Counted from the stretch's first letter, positions 44,667-53,518 are shown. The stretch: 64,000 nucleotides of DNA from Vibrio qingdaonensis (GCF_026191675.1 NZ_JAKRRY010000004.1:1-64000), one strand, 5' to 3'. The notes: generated from the sequence alone by a model not told the origin. Program-made: numbers and translations.

Positions 44667-45860
44667 ATGTCTGATTCGTTTGTTCTCGTCATCAATTCTG
44701 GTAGTTCATCTCTCAAGTTTGCCGTTATCGATTCTCAAAGCGGTGAGGCAGTCTTAAGTGGCTTGGGTGAATGTTTTGGCCTAGCCGATGCTCGTATGAG
44801 TTGGAAATTTAACGGGCAAAAATCCGAAATCGCAGTAGAAGGTGAAGAAAACCATCACAAGCTAGCAATCGGTAAGTTAGTTGGTTTAACGGAAGAGTTA
44901 GGTTTAGCGAGTAATATCGTTGCAATCGGTCATCGTATTGTTCACGGCGGCGAGAAATTTACGAAGACAGTACGTATTGATGAAGCAGTAACGGCAGAAA
45001 TTGAAAAACTTGCGGATCTTGCACCATTGCATAATCCAGCGGGCGCTATTGGTATTCGTGCTGCGATCGAAGCGTTCCCTGCGCTTCCTCAATTTGCAGT
45101 ATTTGATACGGCTTTCCACCAAACAATGCCTGAAAAAGCGTTCACAGGCGCTATCGCGAGTGAATTGTATTCTGAATATGGTATCCGTCGTTACGGCTTC
45201 CACGGGACTAGCCATTACTTCGTTAGCCGAGAAGCTGCGAAAATGCTGAACAAGCCAGTAGAAGAATCAAGCTTTATCTCTGTTCACCTTGGCAATGGCG
45301 CATCTGTATGTGCCATTAGCAACGGTAACAGTGTGGATACGTCTATGGGCTTTACCCCGTTATCGGGTTTGATGATGGGCACTCGCTGTGGTGACCTAGA
45401 CCCTGGCATTATCGAATTCCTAATGAAAAAAGGCTGGAGCCAAGAGAAGGTGTTTGAGACGCTTAATAAGAAGTCTGGTTTCTTAGGGGTGTCTGGTATT
45501 ACTTCTGACGCTCGTGGCGTGCTAGAAGCGATGGAGGACGGTCATGAGGGTGCTAAGCTAGCGTTTGAAGTCTTTACATATCGTGTGGCGAAGTACATTG
45601 GTTCTTACCTGATTCCGCTTGACCACTTAGATGCAGTTATCTTCACGGGCGGCATTGGTGAAAACTCGCTTCCTATCCGTCGCGAGATCATGCGTAACCT
45701 TAAGCTACTAGGTTTTGTTGAAGACGAGAAAGGCAATGAAGCTGCTCGTTTTGGCGCGGCAGGTATCATTGGTAATTCAGAATTGCTAGGCGCAGTGGCT
45801 TTAGTTGTGCCAACTAATGAAGAATTTGTGATTGCTCAGCAGTCGGTAGAATTACTGTAA
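44667..45860 (+). CDS. ackA: Acetate kinase
   Basis: 397 residues from ATG 44667 (MSDSFVLVINSGSSSLKFAV). It converts acetyl phosphate and ADP to acetate and ATP. Signatures: VINSGSSSLKF, IGHRIVHGG, FDTAFHQTMP (catalytic Asp), RRYGFHGTSH (catalytic His), VHLGNGASVCAI and FTGGIGEN. No phosphotransacetylase gene lies next to it, which fits the stand-alone second acetate kinase known on Vibrio chromosome II. An FNR box lies upstream and a strong terminator downstream. An ATG at 44640 is a less likely start. Confidence 0.94.
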   Translation: MSDSFVLVINSGSSSLKFAVIDSQSGEAVLSGLGECFGLADARMSWKFNGQKSEIAVEGEENHHKLAIGKLVGLTEELGLASNIVAIGHRIVHGGEKFTKTVRIDEAVTAEIEKLADLAPLHNPAGAIGIRAAIEAFPALPQFAVFDTAFHQTMPEKAFTGAIASELYSEYGIRRYGFHGTSHYFVSREAAKMLNKPVEESSFISVHLGNGASVCAISNGNSVDTSMGFTPLSGLMMGTRCGDLDPGIIEFLMKKGWSQEKVFETLNKKSGFLGVSGITSDARGVLEAMEDGHEGAKLAFEVFTYRVAKYIGSYLIPLDHLDAVIFTGGIGENSLPIRREIMRNLKLLGFVEDEKGNEAARFGAAGIIGNSELLGAVALVVPTNEEFVIAQQSVELL

Positions 45861-45886
45861 ATTAAGCGATAACAAAGACGATGTGA

Positions 45887-45914
45887 AAGCGAGCCCAAGT
45901 GGCTCGCTTTTTTG
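45887..45914 (+). terminator. Rho-independent terminator of ackA
   Basis: AAAGCGAGCC (45887-45896), loop CAAGT, GGCTCGCTTT (45902-45911), then TTT. Confidence 0.95.
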
Positions 45915-46042
45915 ATTCTAAATGCCTATAACATCAGAGGATAGGAGGGTCTCATTTTGTTTACATGCATGGCCCACCATTACTTGAGTAGTCGAACTCT
46001 AAGGGAATCTCACAATGATTATAAGTATTCGTCACTTAGTTG

Positions 46043-46070
46043 AAAAAGCGAACCACATCGTTCGCTTTTT
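46043..46070. terminator. Terminator of the cyclodeaminase-family operon
   Basis: AAAAAGCGAAC (46043-46053), loop CACATC, GTTCGCTTTTT (46060-46070). Perfect, with A/T tails on both sides. On the minus strand it ends the operon about 50 bases past the stop at 46121. Confidence 0.92.
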
Positions 46071-46120
46071 GTCTTGGTGATATGATTCTAGCCCCGTCCT
46101 CACGGTACTCTGAATGTGAA

Positions 46121-47038
46121 TTATTCGACGTTCGCCATTTCAAGTAATTTAGCTGCAACAAACAGATCTTGAACTGCGATACCTGAACTATCAAAAATAG
46201 TAATATCGTCGGTATTTGCACTCCCAATAGCGACACTGGTAATGACTTTTCCAATTTCTGTAATAGAAGCATTGGTCGTATGCTGGAACTCGCCAATAAC
46301 AACAGATTGAGACTCGTAGTCACAAAATAGTCTTGCACGCGGGTAGAGTTCCGTTGGTAGCTCTTGCTTGCCAACTTTATCTGCGCCCATCGCAGAGATA
46401 TGGGTGCCAGGCTTAACCCAGTCGGCTTGGAATAATGGCGCGGTCGCTGTCGTAGCGGTAACAATAATATCGGCTTGCTCACAACCATATTGAGCAGTGC
46501 CCACTTCGGCAGGAATGCCTTTTTTGATGAGCTTTTCAACAAATATGTCGGTATTACTTTTGTTTCTGCCAACCACAATGACCCGAGATATTGGTCTAAT
46601 GGCGACAATGGCAGATACTTCATACTGAGCTTGATGGCCTGTTCCAAACACAGTTAATACTGATGCATCTTTTCTAGCTAAGTAATCGACGGCAACTGCA
46701 TCCGCAGCAGCAGTCCGGTAGGCATTGACTTGACTCGCCGCGACCGCTGCAACTAACTCACCCGTTTCTGGGCTTAATAAAAAAACGGTCGTACCATGGC
46801 AAGGTATGCCATGCTGATGGTTATCTGGCCAGTAGCTTCCGGTTTTCCAACCAACCAAATTTTCAGTACAAGCAGACTTGAGTGAAAACATGGAGTCGAC
46901 TTGTGGACCCTGTGCATTGACGACGGGAAATAACTGCGTCTCACTGCTTGTTGCGGCGACGAGTGCTTCCTTTACTGCAACATAGGCGAGCTCGTGAGAA
47001 ATTAATTGTGCTGTTTGTGTTTCGCTTAAATAAATCAT
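46121..47038 (-). CDS. Ornithine cyclodeaminase / mu-crystallin family enzyme
   Basis: 305 residues from the ATG at 47038, which starts one base after the upstream stop; longer in-frame starts would lie inside the neighbour. The N-terminal substrate domain has GWKTGSYWPDN and MFSLKSACTENLVG. The Rossmann fold shows LTVFGTGHQAQYE, VIVVGRN and DIIVTATTATAPLF, and the C-terminal ITIFDSSGIAVQDLFVA is a family hallmark. The family covers lysine/ornithine cyclodeaminases and imine reductases such as iminosuccinate reductase (BhcD). The pairing with a D-threonine-aldolase-like gene favours an imino acid reductase. Confidence 0.85.
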   Translation of the reverse strand: MIYLSETQTAQLISHELAYVAVKEALVAATSSETQLFPVVNAQGPQVDSMFSLKSACTENLVGWKTGSYWPDNHQHGIPCHGTTVFLLSPETGELVAAVAASQVNAYRTAAADAVAVDYLARKDASVLTVFGTGHQAQYEVSAIVAIRPISRVIVVGRNKSNTDIFVEKLIKKGIPAEVGTAQYGCEQADIIVTATTATAPLFQADWVKPGTHISAMGADKVGKQELPTELYPRARLFCDYESQSVVIGEFQHTTNASITEIGKVITSVAIGSANTDDITIFDSSGIAVQDLFVAAKLLEMANVE

Positions 47039-47039
47039 G

Positions 47040-48194
47040 TTACCACCCTTGAACTCTGGTCCATACATCGTAGGTATTCGTCTGTATATCAAACACGTGA
47101 TAGTGCTGGTGCATTGAAGCGGTTGCGCAAGCATGGTTAGGTAGGACATGTAAGCGGCAACCAATCGGGAAATTATCAAAATTAATGTTGCTGCCGTCCA
47201 CGGCTTCAATAATACCGTGCTCTTGGTTTACGGTAGTGACTTGCAGGTTGTCGAGTACCTTACCTGCGCTATCTGTTAATAGACCATACCCGCAATCTTT
47301 TGGTTGACTGGCGGTTCCCCGATCAGAAGAGAGCGCCATCCATCCCGCATCAATAAAAAGGCTGCCTCTTTCCTTATTATGACCGATCACTGTGGTGACA
47401 ACACTCGCGGCAATATCATGGGTCGTGCACACCCCAATTCCTGTCATGACGAGATCAAAAAAACCATAGACTCCGGCTCTCACTTCGGTGATGCCATCTA
47501 AATTTTGGTAGCTGTGTGCGGTAGGCGTCGAGCCAATACTGACAATGTTGCAGATAATATCGGTGGCGCGAAGGTGACGGGCTGCGTTGACTGCCGCGTC
47601 GACTTCGTTTTGGGCTGCTGCGCGTAATGATGCTTGATCAAAGCATTGATATGACTCTCCGGCATGAGTGAGTATACCCTGAAAGCAGGCTGCACCACGG
47701 TCCAACAATTGAGCAATTTTGACCAATGTAGGATCGTCAGGTGTGATACCACCTCGATGTCCATCACAGTCTATTTCTATTAGTGCCGAGATAGCACAAT
47801 GGTTGTTTATGCTGAAGTCATTCAGGAGGTTAGCCTGTTCGACACTGTCTAGTATGACTTTGATCTCGATGCCTTTGGATAAGAGGTTAGCGACACGCGG
47901 TAACTTAGACGCTGCAATACCAACCGCATAAATGATATCGCGATAGCCTGCGCTTGCCAGTGCTTCCGCTTCTTTCATGGTAGAGACGGTAATAGGAGAA
48001 CTTTTTTTAGGCAGTAGATACGGTGTTGATTCAAGGGCTCGGAGGGTTTTAAAATGTGGTCGCAACTCACACTTGAGTCCCTCTATTTCAGTGCGCAATC
48101 TTGTTAAGTTATTAAAAAATATTGGCTTATTGACGAATAAGAATGGAGTATCCAACTTATCGTAGTGAATCTTTAAATCTGAATTTTGAAGCAT
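47040..48194 (-). CDS. PLP-dependent D-threonine aldolase / D-serine dehydratase-like enzyme
   Basis: 384 residues. Fold III (alanine-racemase type) N-domain with the PLP Lys in RPHFKTLRA, and a C-terminal beta domain with the metal motif LPNHACATASMHQ (His and Cys ligands). These two features define the DSD1/D-threonine aldolase group, which includes beta-hydroxyaspartate aldolase (BhcC) and D-3-hydroxyaspartate enzymes. Substrate-loop text such as TPFLFVNKP and DTPxxxx-like start (YDKLDTPFLF) agree. First gene of a two-gene operon, divergent from a LysR regulator. Confidence 0.85.
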   Translation of the reverse strand: MLQNSDLKIHYDKLDTPFLFVNKPIFFNNLTRLRTEIEGLKCELRPHFKTLRALESTPYLLPKKSSPITVSTMKEAEALASAGYRDIIYAVGIAASKLPRVANLLSKGIEIKVILDSVEQANLLNDFSINNHCAISALIEIDCDGHRGGITPDDPTLVKIAQLLDRGAACFQGILTHAGESYQCFDQASLRAAAQNEVDAAVNAARHLRATDIICNIVSIGSTPTAHSYQNLDGITEVRAGVYGFFDLVMTGIGVCTTHDIAASVVTTVIGHNKERGSLFIDAGWMALSSDRGTASQPKDCGYGLLTDSAGKVLDNLQVTTVNQEHGIIEAVDGSNINFDNFPIGCRLHVLPNHACATASMHQHYHVFDIQTNTYDVWTRVQGW

Positions 48195-48337
48195 AGTGGC
48201 ATGACCTAATGTATCAGACGCTAAATTAGATTGATGTATCTCGAAGACACCAAATCTGTTGATGAGTAAACAGTATCTAAAAACTATGTTTTGTTTTACA
48301 TTAATATTTACTAACTCATAGATTAGGTTTTAGCTAA

Positions 48338-49246
48338 ATGATTACGACGGAAGACCTTAAATTCATTGCCACAATTGCTAATCATAGAACGTTAGCCGAT
48401 GCGGCCAGAGCTTTAAATATCACGCCGCCTTCTGTCACTCTTAGGCTCCAGCACATAGAGCGAAAATTATCGATTCAGCTTATCCAGCGACCATCACGAG
48501 TCGTGAGCCTGACAGAAGAAGGGCAGATCTTGTTGGAGAGAGGGCTTTCTATTCTTAGAGAGTTAGATGAGTTACAAGAACAGCTTGATGAGAGAAAAGA
48601 ACTGGTGTGTGGCAAGCTGAGAGTCTTGGCTCCGCTTGGTTTTGGTAATGATTATGTTGCTCCGATGCTGGGGGAATATAAACGGCAACACCCGCAACTC
48701 GATATCGAGTTGGAGCTGTCCGACAATCCTATTTGGTCGAGTCATCATAAGTGGGACATCATTATTTACATCGGCGCGTTAAATGACTCATCATTAAAAA
48801 TGATCACTCTGGCGACGAATCAGCGCTTCATTTGCGCATCGCCAACTTACATTCAAGCAATGGGGTGCCCTGAAACCCCTCAAGCGTTAGTTAACCATCA
48901 GTGTATTGCGCTAAGAGAGAATAATGAGGACGTCACATTGTGGCAGTTTACCCATGTTGAAGATGGGAAACATGAAGTAATCAGAATCAATCCGGCATTG
49001 GCAAGTAACGAAGGTCGAGTCATTAAGGATTGGGCTATGGCGGGCTTAGGCGTCATCATGCGATCGGAATGGGACGTTCAACCTCAAATTAATAATGGTG
49101 AGCTGGTGCGCCTGTTACCGAATTATTCTTTACCTAACGCTAATATCGTCGCCCTGTTAAGCAGCCCAGAGAAAGAACGTTCCGCTCGTATCTCTGGGTT
49201 TATCTCGTTATTAAAGCAGCGATTAGCGCCTGTGCCTTGGAAGTAA
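48338..49246 (+). CDS. LysR-family regulator, divergent from the amino-acid operon
   Basis: 302 residues. N-terminal HTH: LKFIATIANHRTLADAARAL, then NITPPSVTLRLQHIERKL. The effector domain starts at about residue 90 (GKLRVLAPLGFGNDYVAPML). Of the group with CAP-type LysR regulators that control a divergent catabolic operon, so it probably regulates the two genes at 46121-48194 from the 143-base gap. CTAAT (48206-48210) and ATTAG (48225-48229) form a weak dyad there. No good ribosome site. Confidence 0.9.
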   Translation: MITTEDLKFIATIANHRTLADAARALNITPPSVTLRLQHIERKLSIQLIQRPSRVVSLTEEGQILLERGLSILRELDELQEQLDERKELVCGKLRVLAPLGFGNDYVAPMLGEYKRQHPQLDIELELSDNPIWSSHHKWDIIIYIGALNDSSLKMITLATNQRFICASPTYIQAMGCPETPQALVNHQCIALRENNEDVTLWQFTHVEDGKHEVIRINPALASNEGRVIKDWAMAGLGVIMRSEWDVQPQINNGELVRLLPNYSLPNANIVALLSSPEKERSARISGFISLLKQRLAPVPWK

Positions 49247-49325
49247 CGGAGTATAAGCGAGGGGGTTATAGTCAGGGCTTGGTTTAGTCGATTGTCACTC
49301 GTCCACTATCGAGCGCAGTGACAAA

Positions 49326-49787
49326 TCAATTAGTCAAATTTACCTCACGTTTATCAAAATTAACTTTGGAGCCGTATGCCATAACATGGAAGTACAGTCG
49401 CTCGACTTTTGCTGCATCGACATAATGCCAATTGTCATTTAATTGGTAGCTAAACTCCGCATTATTCTTCCCATGATTCCAAGAGTCATTTAAAATCACT
49501 CTTAGCTTTGTATTTGGTGGAATATATTCACCAACAGGTGGTATGCCCATAACGAATGGATAGCCTGTAAGATTAATCATAAAGCCCCGTGGTCCATCGA
49601 TCCAGTACGGGCGAAAGTCACCAACAATATTCGAATTAACTAATGTGTTTCCTTTATCGTCAATCACTTTCCCAATGCCAGAAATTGTATTGCTATCAGC
49701 TAGATCCCAGCTCAAATTAATAATAAATGAAACACCATCGTGTATATTAGTAAGTTTGTAACCGGCAATGGCTATTTGGTTATCCAT
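49326..49787 (-). CDS. Unknown 153-aa protein in operon with chagasin-like inhibitor
   Basis: Not recognised. It is predicted all-beta, without signal peptide, Cys-free, and rich in Asn, Gly and Tyr: GVSFIINLSWDLADS, then RPYWIDGPRGFMINLTGYP, then WHYVDAAKVERLYFHVMAYG. The AAGGA upstream supports the ATG. It lies 110 bases after the inhibitor gene, with a long hairpin in between. The composition is more AT-rich than the flanking metabolic genes, which suggests an accessory origin. Confidence 0.65.
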   Translation of the reverse strand: MDNQIAIAGYKLTNIHDGVSFIINLSWDLADSNTISGIGKVIDDKGNTLVNSNIVGDFRPYWIDGPRGFMINLTGYPFVMGIPPVGEYIPPNTKLRVILNDSWNHGKNNAEFSYQLNDNWHYVDAAKVERLYFHVMAYGSKVNFDKREVNLTN

Positions 49788-49842
49788 AATATGTTTTCCT
49801 TAATGCGAAAATCAGATTTTTGACGATGTAAATACCTGATCA

Positions 49843-49890
49843 AACTATCCATCTACCTTGTATCTCACTCCACAAGATAGAGGGATAGTT
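49843..49890 (-). other. Long hairpin between the chagasin-like gene and its partner
   Basis: AACTATCC (49843-49850) pairs with GGATAGTT (49883-49890), and inside it CTACCTTGT pairs with ACAAGATAG with one mismatch, about 17 pairs in all around a 10-nt loop. It lacks a T run, so it looks like an RNA stability or processing structure rather than a terminator. Confidence 0.6.
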
Positions 49891-49897
49891 GACTTTG

Positions 49898-50236
49898 TTA
49901 GGCGTTAGCTAGAGCTGCTTCCCCTTGAGAAACTGTTACTTCGTAACGAGTAGTCTGAACGGGTGCCTTTTCCCACGGTCGCATATATGCGAACTCTAAG
50001 TACTCGTTTGTACAGGCTTCTTTGGCTAAAAAAGTGAAGGTTCGCTTACCGGGAGCACCTACTATACCAGGTGCGTGTAGGTCAGTTGTATATACCGCGG
50101 ATGACAACCAAAGCGCATCAGGTTTTGACTTAAGGTACCAGTCATAGCCAGTAGTGATATTTCCATGAAGTGTCACTTCAACTACTTCGCCAACTTGTTT
50201 TACCATGCAGTCACTGACAATATTTGCATTCGACAT
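49898..50236 (-). CDS. Chagasin-like cysteine peptidase inhibitor (I42 family)
   Basis: 112 residues. All three inhibitory loops of the I42 family are visible: ITTGYDWYL (NPTTGY loop), GIVGAPGKRTFTF (GxxG loop) and YMRPWEK (RPWE loop). Chagasins block papain-like cysteine peptidases. It has no signal peptide, so it should act in the cytoplasm or leave by an unrecognised route; many bacterial relatives are exported. AAGGGA precedes the ATG. First gene of a pair with an unknown beta-rich protein. Confidence 0.82.
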   Translation of the reverse strand: MSNANIVSDCMVKQVGEVVEVTLHGNITTGYDWYLKSKPDALWLSSAVYTTDLHAPGIVGAPGKRTFTFLAKEACTNEYLEFAYMRPWEKAPVQTTRYEVTVSQGEAALANA

Positions 50237-50473
50237 TTTATTCCCTTATTTTTAATTGTTTGAAATTCCGTTGTGATTTCAGTATTTAAATTAGTGCAAA
50301 AATGTAGCTTAAGATATTACACAGTTATTACGCGAGGGATGGAAAGTATAGTGTTGAGCTAAAGCTCTATGTTTACTGGCTTTTCATTACAAAACTCTTA
50401 CAAAGAGTAGATGGTCGTAGTAATTATAATCCTTTAGTCTTTCTGCTCCGTTCAAGGCAAAAAAATAATAATT

Positions 50474-50794
50474 ATGATTATATTTACTATAGATTCTTGT
50501 AATGAGATCTTTCATCTACATACGTCATTGAAAAATCGTTGTCAGACAGTGATGTTTTTTAATGATGGCTCTAAGCTTCATCAGTTAAAAAAAATTGAAG
50601 TAAAAAAAGACGTTTTCGATGTGTCAGGGATGTACCACGAGGTTATTACTGGCTGTAAGTTTGTGTTTGATAGCCGAGCTGATATGTCAGTAAAAATTGT
50701 AGAGGGTGAGTTACAATTTGAAGAGAAAGATCTGAAGGATTACTCAGTGAAAGACGACGGCATGAGCTTGTCCGTGGCTCAATCTCACTTCTAG
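50474..50794 (+). CDS. Unknown small protein, 106 aa
   Basis: Not recognised. It is soluble, with a beta-rich centre (VFDVSGMYHEVITGCKFVFDS) and an acidic C-terminal third (GELQFEEKDLKDYSVKDDG). Three Cys residues and no signal peptide. The ATG lacks a ribosome site in AT-rich DNA. It is divergent from the chagasin-like gene by 237 bases, which hold only AT-rich promoter-like sequence. A terminator at 50897-50923 supports a real transcript. Confidence 0.55.
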   Translation: MIIFTIDSCNEIFHLHTSLKNRCQTVMFFNDGSKLHQLKKIEVKKDVFDVSGMYHEVITGCKFVFDSRADMSVKIVEGELQFEEKDLKDYSVKDDGMSLSVAQSHF

Positions 50795-50896
50795 TTATTG
50801 CATTAGTGCGTTATATAAGTGCATTGCATAGCTGCATTGTATTAATCGATGGCGGCGGTTAGTTTTTGTAAGCTAAACATAATATTAGCTGAACTA

Positions 50897-50923
50897 GACT
50901 GAAAGGGGGGATCCCTTTCGGTC
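50897..50923. terminator. Hairpin between convergent genes
   Basis: GACTGAAAGGG (50897-50907), loop GGGAT, CCCTTTCGGTC (50913-50923), 11 pairs with one G-T. It separates the 106-aa gene from the convergent membrane protein. Confidence 0.75.
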
Positions 50924-50943
50924 TCTATCTCTATGGCTGTATA

Positions 50944-51504
50944 CTAAATTTCATAATTGGCTTTAATACCAATATCAAAATGCAGCGGCATTCGCCATTT
51001 TTGCACTGCCAGATACATCATGATTAACCCAGTGATAGAAGAGCAAACGAGTACGCCTTGCCAGTATTCCAGCAAAATGAAAAGGGTGTTCATTGCGAGA
51101 AATAGTGGCACCAATTTTAGACCGTAAACCTTAAAACAGAATGACTCTTTTAGGGCGATACCGGAAAAAGTAACAAAGAAAAAACCAAGCGCGAGCCAGT
51201 ATAGGTTTTGTTGCGCGGAATATAGCATGATCAATAAACCCAGCCACGTTGACCAAACGATAATCGCTCGGACGTGTTTGCTGTAAACATGCAAGTTCGC
51301 AGCGGTGAACACGCTCGCAAGACAAAATACCAATATCACCACTTGTGATGCATTGTCAGGCAGTGTGATTAATTTAAGCTGATGTGACGCGATAAAGGCG
51401 CAGCCAAATAAGGCAATAGAAAATAGAGAGATGCCGAACCGATAAAAACAGACGCTCACTTTGTCGAGCTTATCCAATTCTTCACGATGTTCAGGGTTTG
51501 CCAT
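50944..51504 (-). CDS. Integral membrane protein, DUF2301-like
   Basis: 186 residues with about six helices: 22-42, 52-72, 82-98, 103-120, 128-146 and 150-168. The segment GFFFVTFSGIALKESFCFKV resembles, from memory, the conserved core of DUF2301. No function is known. Monocistronic on the minus strand. Confidence 0.65.
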   Translation of the reverse strand: MANPEHREELDKLDKVSVCFYRFGISLFSIALFGCAFIASHQLKLITLPDNASQVVILVFCLASVFTAANLHVYSKHVRAIIVWSTWLGLLIMLYSAQQNLYWLALGFFFVTFSGIALKESFCFKVYGLKLVPLFLAMNTLFILLEYWQGVLVCSSITGLIMMYLAVQKWRMPLHFDIGIKANYEI

Positions 51505-51568
51505 AAGTTAATCCATTTGGTTGGTGAATGTTGTGCCGACTGCTGATTCATGTGGCGATGCCAACACG

Positions 51569-51606
51569 GTTATCATAAAGAATTCAATATAGTTATCATA
51601 AAGAAT
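51569..51606. repeat. 15-bp direct repeat (GTTATCATAAAGAAT) x 2
   Basis: Exact copies at 51569-51583 and 51592-51606, period 23 bases, in the gap between the divergent membrane protein and oxidoreductase genes. It could be a duplicated regulator site. Confidence 0.85.
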
Positions 51607-51696
51607 AATGGCAGGTTTGCTTGATTAGCTTCCCTGAGATGGGGAAAATAACCTAATCAAATCACCATTTATAGCCAAACCGTGAAGGAGAGTCGT

Positions 51697-52698
51697 TTGA
51701 ATAACAAAGTACGCTGGGGCATTGCAGGTCTGGGTAATATTGCTCATCGATTTGTTAAGGACTTAACGGGGTCGGTGGAAAACGCAGAACTCTACGCCGT
51801 CGCGGCGAGAGATCTAAGTAGAGCACAACAGTTTTCAGAACAATATGGCTGTAATACGAGCTATGGGTCGTACGCGGATCTAGCGGCAGACAGCCAAGTC
51901 GATGCCATTTATATCGCTACCATTCACCCATTTCATAAAGAATTGATTGAGCTGTTTTTAAACAACGGTAAACATGTGCTCGTTGAAAAGCCCGCATTGA
52001 CCAATCTTGCCGATTGGGACGCGATGGCAGCATTGGCTGAAGGTAAGGGTTTACTGTTAGCTGAAGCCATGAAGAGCGTGACGTTTCCCGCTTACCGTGA
52101 GATGAAGCAATTTATTCGACAGCAAAATGTTGCCATTACTTCCGTGGAGGCGTCATTTGGTAATTGGCATGAATTTGATAGTACATGGCATTTATTTAAC
52201 CCTACATTGTGTGGCGGTGCGACGTTAGATGTTGGCGTTTATGGCCTGTGGTTGTATGCGGATCTATGCCAACTGGCTGGAGTATCGGTGACTGAACCAC
52301 AGGTTGAATTTGCGCAAGATAATCCTCAAAGTGAAGTGGATGAAAACGCTACGTTTACTTTTTCAGGTGCGCTGGAAGGTAAAATAGGCGCTTCCATTAC
52401 TCGAGATCTCACTCGAGAAGCCATTATCCACGGTCCTAAGTTAGAAATTGTTATTCATGGTAAGTGGTGGAACCCAACGACGATAGACATAACTTATCAA
52501 GGTCAGTTCAAGCAGATTTCAATGCCAGTTAAGGGTGGGGGATTTGCTGATGAAATTGAGCATATATCAGCGTTAGTGCTAAGCAATGAGACTCGATCTG
52601 AGTTACTTAATCACACAACCAGTCGTCGTGTGGTCAATATTATGGAGAAAGCGCTGCGTGAAGGTGGTTATGCTGAGCTACTTAACAGCAAGTCGTAA
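51697..52698 (+). CDS. Gfo/Idh/MocA-family oxidoreductase
   Basis: 333 residues from a TTG start. AAGGAG (51685-51690) lies six bases before the TTG at 51697, whereas the GTG at 51682 has no ribosome site, so TTG is chosen. Rossmann NAD(P) domain: VRWGIAGLGNIAHRF, YAVAARDLSRAQ, AIYIATIHPFHKE and the catalytic Lys in HVLVEKPALTN. The C-terminal domain shows GGATLDVGVYGLWLYADL. It resembles dihydrodiol dehydrogenase and aldose-type members. The substrate is unknown. Confidence 0.88.
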   Translation: MNNKVRWGIAGLGNIAHRFVKDLTGSVENAELYAVAARDLSRAQQFSEQYGCNTSYGSYADLAADSQVDAIYIATIHPFHKELIELFLNNGKHVLVEKPALTNLADWDAMAALAEGKGLLLAEAMKSVTFPAYREMKQFIRQQNVAITSVEASFGNWHEFDSTWHLFNPTLCGGATLDVGVYGLWLYADLCQLAGVSVTEPQVEFAQDNPQSEVDENATFTFSGALEGKIGASITRDLTREAIIHGPKLEIVIHGKWWNPTTIDITYQGQFKQISMPVKGGGFADEIEHISALVLSNETRSELLNHTTSRRVVNIMEKALREGGYAELLNSKS

Positions 52699-52740
52699 GA
52701 GATTGGTGTTAAATAGGACTGATCGAGAAGCGTAATACTG

Positions 52741-52796
52741 AAAAAGCCTAGTGACGACACCTTTCTTGTTAAAGGCATGATGTCGATACTAGGCTT
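52741..52796 (-). terminator. Long terminator hairpin after the oxidoreductase
   Basis: AAGCCTAGT (52744-52752) pairs with ACTAGGCTT (52788-52796). The stem continues with CGACA/TGTCG, and an inner CCTTT/AAAGG closes the loop. On the minus strand it ends in TTTTT, so it mainly ends the 86-aa gene and may also stop the plus-strand gene. Confidence 0.8.
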
Positions 52797-52823
52797 AACG
52801 TTCACCGATTAAGGTTAATTAAT

Positions 52824-53084
52824 CTATTCAGCGTCAGTGTCGTTGGTGAACGACGCTTCAATTCGCTTAAGTTCTTCTTTTTCTTTGAGTTGCTTTTCTT
52901 CTTGATTAGCAAGCTTTCTACGGTTGAGTTCTTTTCTCTCAGACTTACTTAAAAACTTCACGGCTTTTTTTGTCGTCAGCGCATAGGCGATAACGTCTTC
53001 ACCTTTTTCTCTGCGTTCTGCCACACGTTGTGAAAAGCGCTCATCATCACGAGCTTTTCTTTGCTCTGCTGTTAATTTACTCAT
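52824..53084 (-). CDS. Small highly charged protein (DUF2986-like)
   Basis: 86 residues, about half Lys, Arg, Glu and Asp, predicted helical throughout: RKARDDERFSQRVAERREKG at the start, then a Lys/Glu-rich helix (KSERKELNRRKL, then EEKQLKEKEELKRIEA) that could form a coiled coil. A small Vibrio family of unknown function; the DUF number is from memory. GAGG-type ribosome site upstream. Monocistronic. Confidence 0.65.
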   Translation of the reverse strand: MSKLTAEQRKARDDERFSQRVAERREKGEDVIAYALTTKKAVKFLSKSERKELNRRKLANQEEKQLKEKEELKRIEASFTNDTDAE

Positions 53085-53518
53085 TGGTGGATCCTCATTT
53101 AGTTAATTCATAGCAGGTTGCTACCATGATCAGTCAAACAAATGAGATCAGTTGCACATTCATAAAGCTGATGGGCGTATGTTATCACAGAACACGCTGG
53201 AAGCCCTATTCTATATGGGCTGTGCAGCCAATCACCTATTAATAAATTTGTGCTTTACCGTGAAGGTCTAACAAGCTCTCTAGGTGGCAAATGACCAAAA
53301 ATGTGTTTCTCAGATAAACCTTACATGATCAATGGTCAGTAAATCTCATACCTTCTTCGAAAGATTATTTTTAACTACTTGTTTTTATTTACTTTAATAG
53401 ACTCTTAGATGCTGTCGCTTGGATTTCTAAGCCATTGAGGCAATATCTTGTTAGGGAAACCAGTAAAGTCGTATACGATGCGCCACCAAAAAATTATGTC
53501 TACCACGACTAGGCCACC
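53085..53518. other. Intergenic region, nothing recognised
   Basis: 434 bases. Frames that reach into it are shadows of the methyltransferase gene. No hairpin, repeat or operator stands out. Confidence 0.5.

Noticed and set aside
46036..46647. A 203-codon minus-strand frame overlapping the cyclodeaminase-family gene
   Set aside because: The gene at 46121-47038 in another frame has clear family motifs; this frame has none and also covers the terminator.
48195..48337. Firm LysR operator between the regulator and the aldolase-like gene
   Set aside because: Only a 5-bp CTAAT/ATTAG dyad is seen; too weak for a separate feature.
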